The position numbers and the translations under genes were made by a program. Positions 4,425 to 7,355 of a DNA stretch of 7,355 nucleotides are shown one piece after another. Under the pieces are notes generated by a model. That model did no database searches. It saw only the letters and a list, made by a program, of their open reading frames with translations, and was not told the origin of the DNA. Source of the stretch: Candidatus Falkowiibacteriota bacterium (GTDB lineage: Bacteria; Patescibacteriota; Patescibacteriia; Patescibacteriales; GWE2-39-37); assembly GCA_013335665.1 (NCBI GenBank), contig JAAXVE010000040.1:1-7355 (forward strand). The letters are read 5' to 3'. How positions within the stretch are numbered: the stretch's first letter is position 1; every line of letters begins with the position of its first letter.

Positions 4425-5714
4425 ATGAAAAAAACATTCAATAGATCAATAATTTCCCTTCTTTTTCTTTCGATCCTGATGGCACCAGCACCGACAACTC
4501 AGGCAGAGTCTTTTTCAGGTCGGCTTAACGGTAAGATACTTTTACAGGTCGAAACGCACGGTGAGGCATGGTACGTAAATCCTGTCGACAGCAAGCGCTA
4601 TTACCTTGGCCGGCCTGCCGATGCTTTCAGTGTCATGCGCCAGCTCGGCCTTGGCATAACTGAGGAGAATTTTCTCAGCCTAACCACTGATCAAAAAAAG
4701 CGCTTATCCGGCAGGATATTGATCAGAGTTAAAAACAAGGGCCAAGCATACTATTTAAACCCAGCCGATCTCAAAGTTTATTACCTTGGCCGGCCTGCCG
4801 ATGCTTTCAGTGTCATGCGCCAACTCGGCCTTGGCATAAGTAATAACAATTTAGCTAAAATCGCAATCGGCTTTCTTCATAACACCACACCGCCATCAAC
4901 TCAGGGACAATCAGCATCAGTTCAGGGGCAACAGAATAACGCTATCAATCCCTCACCATTACTTGCTCAGATGGAGCAAGATATACACTCTCTTATTAAT
5001 AAGGAAAGGGTCAAAGCTGGACTGAGCGAATTGAAGTGGAATGCAGAAATTGCCGCTGTTGCCAGGGAACATAGTCAGGATCAAGCAGATGAGAACCAGT
5101 CACTGATTAGTCCAAATCGTATCTGCAGTTACCCATTTATACATCATGAAGGGGAAGTCTTTGGACTTTATCACAATGACAGGTTAAACGAACGTCGAAT
5201 TTTTTACTTCGGTTCGGCAGCAGAGAACATTGCCCTGATTCCTTCAATAAAAAGCGGAACTTATGACAGCTATAATGTTGATCCTGTCGATTGCCAAGAC
5301 CAATTGAATAAGCTTAATCAACTCTACGAAGAAAAGGTGCATACCGCCGTTGATGACAATAAAAAAGTTTCCATATTAAAAGAAGAAATTACTAAGCGTG
5401 CCCAACTATTGGATAAATCCGCAATAATCAACGTACTCGACACTTCATATCACACAAAGGAAGAGGTCGAATCGCAGACCGTAACTGGATGGATGAATAG
5501 TCCTGGCCATCGCAAAAACATTCTCAATGGCAGTTATGACGAGGCGGGTATCGGTATAGCGCAAGTAAAAGACTACTATATAATAACCCAGGTTTTCATC
5601 AAAAGAGCGGATTGCGGATACCAGGGCGGTAACTGTTGCCAAAAAACCGGTTACTACCCTTACTGCTACGTTCCGCTAACTTGCGCCGACAATAACATCT
5701 GCCAAACCAAATAG
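4425..5714 (+). CDS. Secreted CAP/SCP-domain protein with two CPR-type repeats and a cysteine-knot-like tail
   Basis: 429-residue exported protein. A Sec signal peptide (MKKTFNRS, hydrophobic core, cleavage likely after TQA at residue 27) precedes two 60-residue repeats (about 31-78 and 91-138), each with 'GKILLQV/GRILIRV', 'YVNP/YLNP' and an identical 'YYLGRPADAFSVM' half. A Q/S/N-rich linker leads to a CAP domain (about 185-393): 'INKERVKAGLSELKWN', 'REHSQD' (H216), 'ENIA' (E267) and 'GWMNSPGHRKNIL' (H362). About 85 residues, partly coiled-coil-like, are inserted between ENIA and GWMNSPGHR. The C-terminus holds six cysteines spaced C-x6-CC-x8-C-x5-C-x5-C. Bacterial CAP proteins are extracellular; their activities are mostly unproven, and the repeat function is unknown, perhaps cell-surface binding. 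An upstream TTG at 4377 would place the -35 box inside the gene and bury the signal peptide, so it was rejected. It is followed after 1 nt by the methyltransferase gene. Confidence 0.9.
   Translation: MKKTFNRSIISLLFLSILMAPAPTTQAESFSGRLNGKILLQVETHGEAWYVNPVDSKRYYLGRPADAFSVMRQLGLGITEENFLSLTTDQKKRLSGRILIRVKNKGQAYYLNPADLKVYYLGRPADAFSVMRQLGLGISNNNLAKIAIGFLHNTTPPSTQGQSASVQGQQNNAINPSPLLAQMEQDIHSLINKERVKAGLSELKWNAEIAAVAREHSQDQADENQSLISPNRICSYPFIHHEGEVFGLYHNDRLNERRIFYFGSAAENIALIPSIKSGTYDSYNVDPVDCQDQLNKLNQLYEEKVHTAVDDNKKVSILKEEITKRAQLLDKSAIINVLDTSYHTKEEVESQTVTGWMNSPGHRKNILNGSYDEAGIGIAQVKDYYIITQVFIKRADCGYQGGNCCQKTGYYPYCYVPLTCADNNICQTK
4599..4839 (+). repeat. Tandem in-gene repeat with near-identical 61-nt core
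   Basis: Bases 4599-4659 and 4779-4839 match at 60 of 61 positions (G4643 versus A4823), exactly 180 nt or 60 codons apart. The flanking halves of the two protein repeats have diverged to about half identity, so only this core is homogenised. Confidence 0.95.
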
Positions 5715-5715
5715 T

Positions 5716-6228
5716 ATGACCCTGATATTCGTTATTATCCTAATAGCGCTTCTTACCACAGCCATAGCTTCTCTTTCTTTAATTGTCTGGGTACCTACTC
5801 GAAAAAAGGATTTGGACCGTATAGCCGCCATGGCTAGTTTAAAAAATGGGGAAAATTTTATAGATCTTGGCTGTGGTACGGGAACTGTGTGCTGTCATGT
5901 CGCGAAAAATTCTGAGGCTAATATTTTTGGCATAGAACTAGCTTTGCCATTTTATGCTATTGCCAAAATTCGCCAGCTGTTTTTAAATAAAAGAAGTCTG
6001 AAGATTATTTGGGGCAATTTATTTAACATTTCTCTGGGGAATTTCGATGTCATTTACGTTTTCGGGATACCTGACAAGCTCAAAGATAAAGCCAAACCAA
6101 AGCTTGAACGGGAGCTAAAGCCTGGCGCCAGGGTGATTTCCTACGTATTTGCGATAGAGGGGTGGACTCCCGCACGAGTTGACAAGCCGACGCCTGATTC
6201 TGCATCAATATACTTATACCAGCGATAG
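5716..6228 (+). CDS. Membrane-anchored class I SAM methyltransferase, FAM173/ATPSCKMT-like
   Basis: 170-residue protein: one N-terminal transmembrane helix (about 3-24), a short 'VWVPTRKKDLDRI' segment, then a Rossmann methyltransferase core with motif I 'FIDLGCGTG' (D50-G56) and an acidic residue ending beta-2 ('FGIEL', E74). The arrangement matches the FAM173 family, whose human members methylate lysines in mitochondrial ATP synthase subunit c (ATPSCKMT) and adenine nucleotide translocase: transmembrane helix, 'VP' pre-motif, then 'VFGIP' (115-119), 'KLERELKPGARVI' (129-141) and 'GWTP' (149-152). The first-line call is therefore a membrane-associated protein lysine methyltransferase; the bacterial substrate is unknown. 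RNA or lipid methylation cannot be excluded. The ATG is 1 nt after the CAP gene's TAG, so the two are co-transcribed and probably translationally coupled. No Shine-Dalgarno is seen. Confidence 0.85.
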   Translation: MTLIFVIILIALLTTAIASLSLIVWVPTRKKDLDRIAAMASLKNGENFIDLGCGTGTVCCHVAKNSEANIFGIELALPFYAIAKIRQLFLNKRSLKIIWGNLFNISLGNFDVIYVFGIPDKLKDKAKPKLERELKPGARVISYVFAIEGWTPARVDKPTPDSASIYLYQR

Positions 6229-6229
6229 A

Positions 6230-6248
6230 GGGTTTATTTTTAAAACCC
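6230..6248 (+). terminator. Weak hairpin after the methyltransferase gene
   Basis: GGGTTT (6230-6235) and AAACCC (6243-6248) form a 6-bp stem with a 7-nt loop, 2 nt after the stop codon. No U-run follows, so termination here would be inefficient at best. Confidence 0.25.
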
Positions 6249-6258
6249 AATATGCTAA

Positions 6259-6264
6259 TATAAT
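6259..6264 (+). promoter_or_regulatory. -10 box of the DksA-like gene
   Basis: A perfect TATAAT lies 24 nt before ATG 6289 and would start RNA near 6271. No convincing -35 is found at 16-18 nt spacing (the region is T-rich), so an activator or an alternative recognition mode may be used. Confidence 0.45.
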
Positions 6265-6288
6265 ACAACTAAAAACTAATTTTTTTTC

Positions 6289-6633
6289 ATGTACAGTGAA
6301 GATTCCTTGCAGGAGCTGACCCGACGATTAGAGGAAGAGAAGGTCGCGGTCGAACAAGAAATTAAAAAATTATCCGAACCGGAAGAAACGGTAGACAATC
6401 CCAGTGCCGAGGACCTGGCAAATGATGCCACTGAAGACATTATTGAAGAGTCTCTCCTAAAGGTTCATAAAGAAATATTGAATCGAATCGAAGATGCCTT
6501 ATCCCGCACGAAAGATGGCACCTTCGGTCGTTGCATCGAGTGCGGAACGCTTATCAAAATGGAGGATTTACGACGCGAACCGTGGATCGAATACTGTGAA
6601 AAATGCACACATAAGCCTTTTCGTTTAAATTAA
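6289..6633 (+). CDS. DksA/TraR-family C4 zinc-finger protein
   Basis: 114-residue member of the DksA/TraR family, proteins that insert a coiled coil into the RNA polymerase secondary channel and modulate initiation, often together with ppGpp. Two long acidic helices (about 5-35 and 45-75) form the coiled coil. The C4 finger is intact: 'FGRCIECG' (C82, C85) and 'YCEKC' (C103, C106), with the usual 'DGTFGRC' lead-in and 'RxPW' segment. At the coiled-coil tip, E. coli DksA has D71-x-x-D74-x-A76; aligning 'DLANDAT' gives D42, N45 and A47, so the second aspartate is replaced. At 114 residues it is shorter than E. coli DksA (151) and longer than TraR (73). The gene has its own -10 box and is followed 13 nt downstream by the DsbA-like gene. 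Confidence 0.92.
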   Translation: MYSEDSLQELTRRLEEEKVAVEQEIKKLSEPEETVDNPSAEDLANDATEDIIEESLLKVHKEILNRIEDALSRTKDGTFGRCIECGTLIKMEDLRREPWIEYCEKCTHKPFRLN

Positions 6634-6646
6634 TAACCACAAAGAC

Positions 6647-7355
6647 ATGTCTGACCAAGATAAAATCATTCGCGACAAATCCAGCTTCTACTTCGGTTTA
6701 GCAGCTGGTGTTGCGGCCGTATCGTTCATTGGACTTCTTCTCTTCCTCGGCCTATACCTTAAACAACAGTTAGGCACGACCGGAGGCAGTAATGAAATTA
6801 TCCCAGTGGCCAACAATGACAATACTAATACTGCTCCGAACAATAATAATGAAGCCCCAACCAAAGCCGCTAACATTACCATAGCTAAAAACGATCATGT
6901 ACGTGGCAACAAGAATGCTAAAGTTACCATAGTAGAATTCTCAGACATACAATGCCCATTCTGCTCTCGTTTTCACGACACCATGAAGGAGGTTATGCAA
7001 AAATATCCAAAAGATGTTCGCTGGGTTTTCAAGCATTTTCCTCTTGACTCCATTCACCCCCAAGCTCGCAAGGCTGCTGAAGCAGCCGAATGCGCTGGTG
7101 AGCAAGGTAAATTTTGGGAATACATAGACACCCTCTATGCCAACCAGAGCAGCTTAGCGGCGGACTATTACCCGACAGTCGCCAAACAGGTTGGAATCAA
7201 TGTCGACAAATTCAATTCCTGTCTATCATCAGGCAAAATGTCCAAAAAGGTTACTGACGATTTTAATCAAGGCCAAACGCTAGGCGTGCGCGGCACCCCA
7301 GGAAACTTTATTAACGGCAAGTCTGTGCCTGGAGCAGTTCCATTCGCAACAATCG
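6647..7355 (+). CDS. Membrane-anchored DsbA/BdbD-like thiol-disulfide oxidoreductase (3' end beyond window)
   Basis: The first 236 residues are present and the frame is still open at the right edge. The protein has a short charged cytoplasmic start, one transmembrane helix (about 16-38), an Asn-rich flexible linker (about 48-75), and an extracytoplasmic DsbA-like thioredoxin domain. 'EFSDIQCPFCSRFH' carries the CPFC active site (C103, C106), 'VFKHFPL' follows, and 'GVRGTPGNFING' carries the cis-proline P218. A second cysteine pair, C149 ('AAECAGEQGKFW') and C192 ('FNSCLSSGK'), is common in BdbD-like members and probably forms a structural or relay disulfide. It is expected to oxidise cysteines in exported proteins; the cysteine-rich CAP protein upstream is a plausible client (inference). 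ATG 6647 is the only sensible start, with no Shine-Dalgarno. A few tens of residues are probably missing at the C-terminus. Confidence 0.92.
   Translation, partial: MSDQDKIIRDKSSFYFGLAAGVAAVSFIGLLLFLGLYLKQQLGTTGGSNEIIPVANNDNTNTAPNNNNEAPTKAANITIAKNDHVRGNKNAKVTIVEFSDIQCPFCSRFHDTMKEVMQKYPKDVRWVFKHFPLDSIHPQARKAAEAAECAGEQGKFWEYIDTLYANQSSLAADYYPTVAKQVGINVDKFNSCLSSGKMSKKVTDDFNQGQTLGVRGTPGNFINGKSVPGAVPFATI

Noticed and set aside
6230..6248. Strong terminator between the methyltransferase and DksA-like genes
   Set aside because: The stem has only three GC pairs and no U-run follows; listed only as a weak candidate.

Overview
The window (7355 nt, about 40-45% GC judging from the parts I counted) reads as ordinary chromosome from a small-genome bacterium, most likely Patescibacteria (CPR, Parcubacteria-like). 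This is an inference from four things. A secreted CAP protein carries the tandem 'YYLGRPADAF' module that I associate with CPR surface proteins. There is a membrane-anchored FAM173-type methyltransferase and a YgjP-like WxGSC metallopeptidase. None of the nine starts is preceded by a recognisable Shine-Dalgarno sequence. The left edge carries a C-run/G-run palindrome. All intact genes end in TAA or TAG and read cleanly with the standard bacterial code.

Layout. 1-60: a large C/G-rich hairpin, REP-like, probably cut by the window edge. 90-839 (-): a membrane-anchored metallophosphoesterase that breaks off after its second metal motif and continues in frame into a fragment of a GAF sensor domain; GC content jumps at the same point. 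840-921: overlapping divergent promoters. 922-2352 (+): an NRAMP-superfamily metal transporter with altered metal-site motifs. 2359-2408: a perfect 22-bp bidirectional terminator between convergent genes. 2416-3051 (-): ribosomal protein bL25 (rplY), with its own extended -10 promoter and a roughly 157-nt structured leader. 3263-4287 (-): a two-gene operon, YgjP-like metallopeptidase then DedA membrane protein, 2 nt apart. 4288-4424: back-to-back divergent promoters. 4425-6228 (+): a two-gene operon, secreted repeat-CAP-cysteine-knot protein then membrane-anchored class I methyltransferase, 1 nt apart. 6259-6264: a -10 box, then a DksA/TraR-family zinc-finger protein (6289-6633) and, 13 nt later, a membrane-anchored DsbA-like thiol oxidoreductase (6647 to the edge, incomplete).

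How the genes relate. Most concern the envelope: metal import, DedA lipid-carrier transport, a secreted CAP protein with many cysteines, and a DsbA-like oxidoreductase that could form its disulfides. bL25 and the DksA-like protein belong to translation and transcription. I see no mobile-element gene, CRISPR array, tRNA, rRNA or defence cluster. The items most worth a second look are the chimeric metallophosphoesterase/GAF ORF beside the palindrome, the methyltransferase resembling the mitochondrial ATP-synthase c-subunit lysine methyltransferase, the homogenised repeat in the CAP gene, the non-canonical NRAMP metal site and the long bL25 leader.
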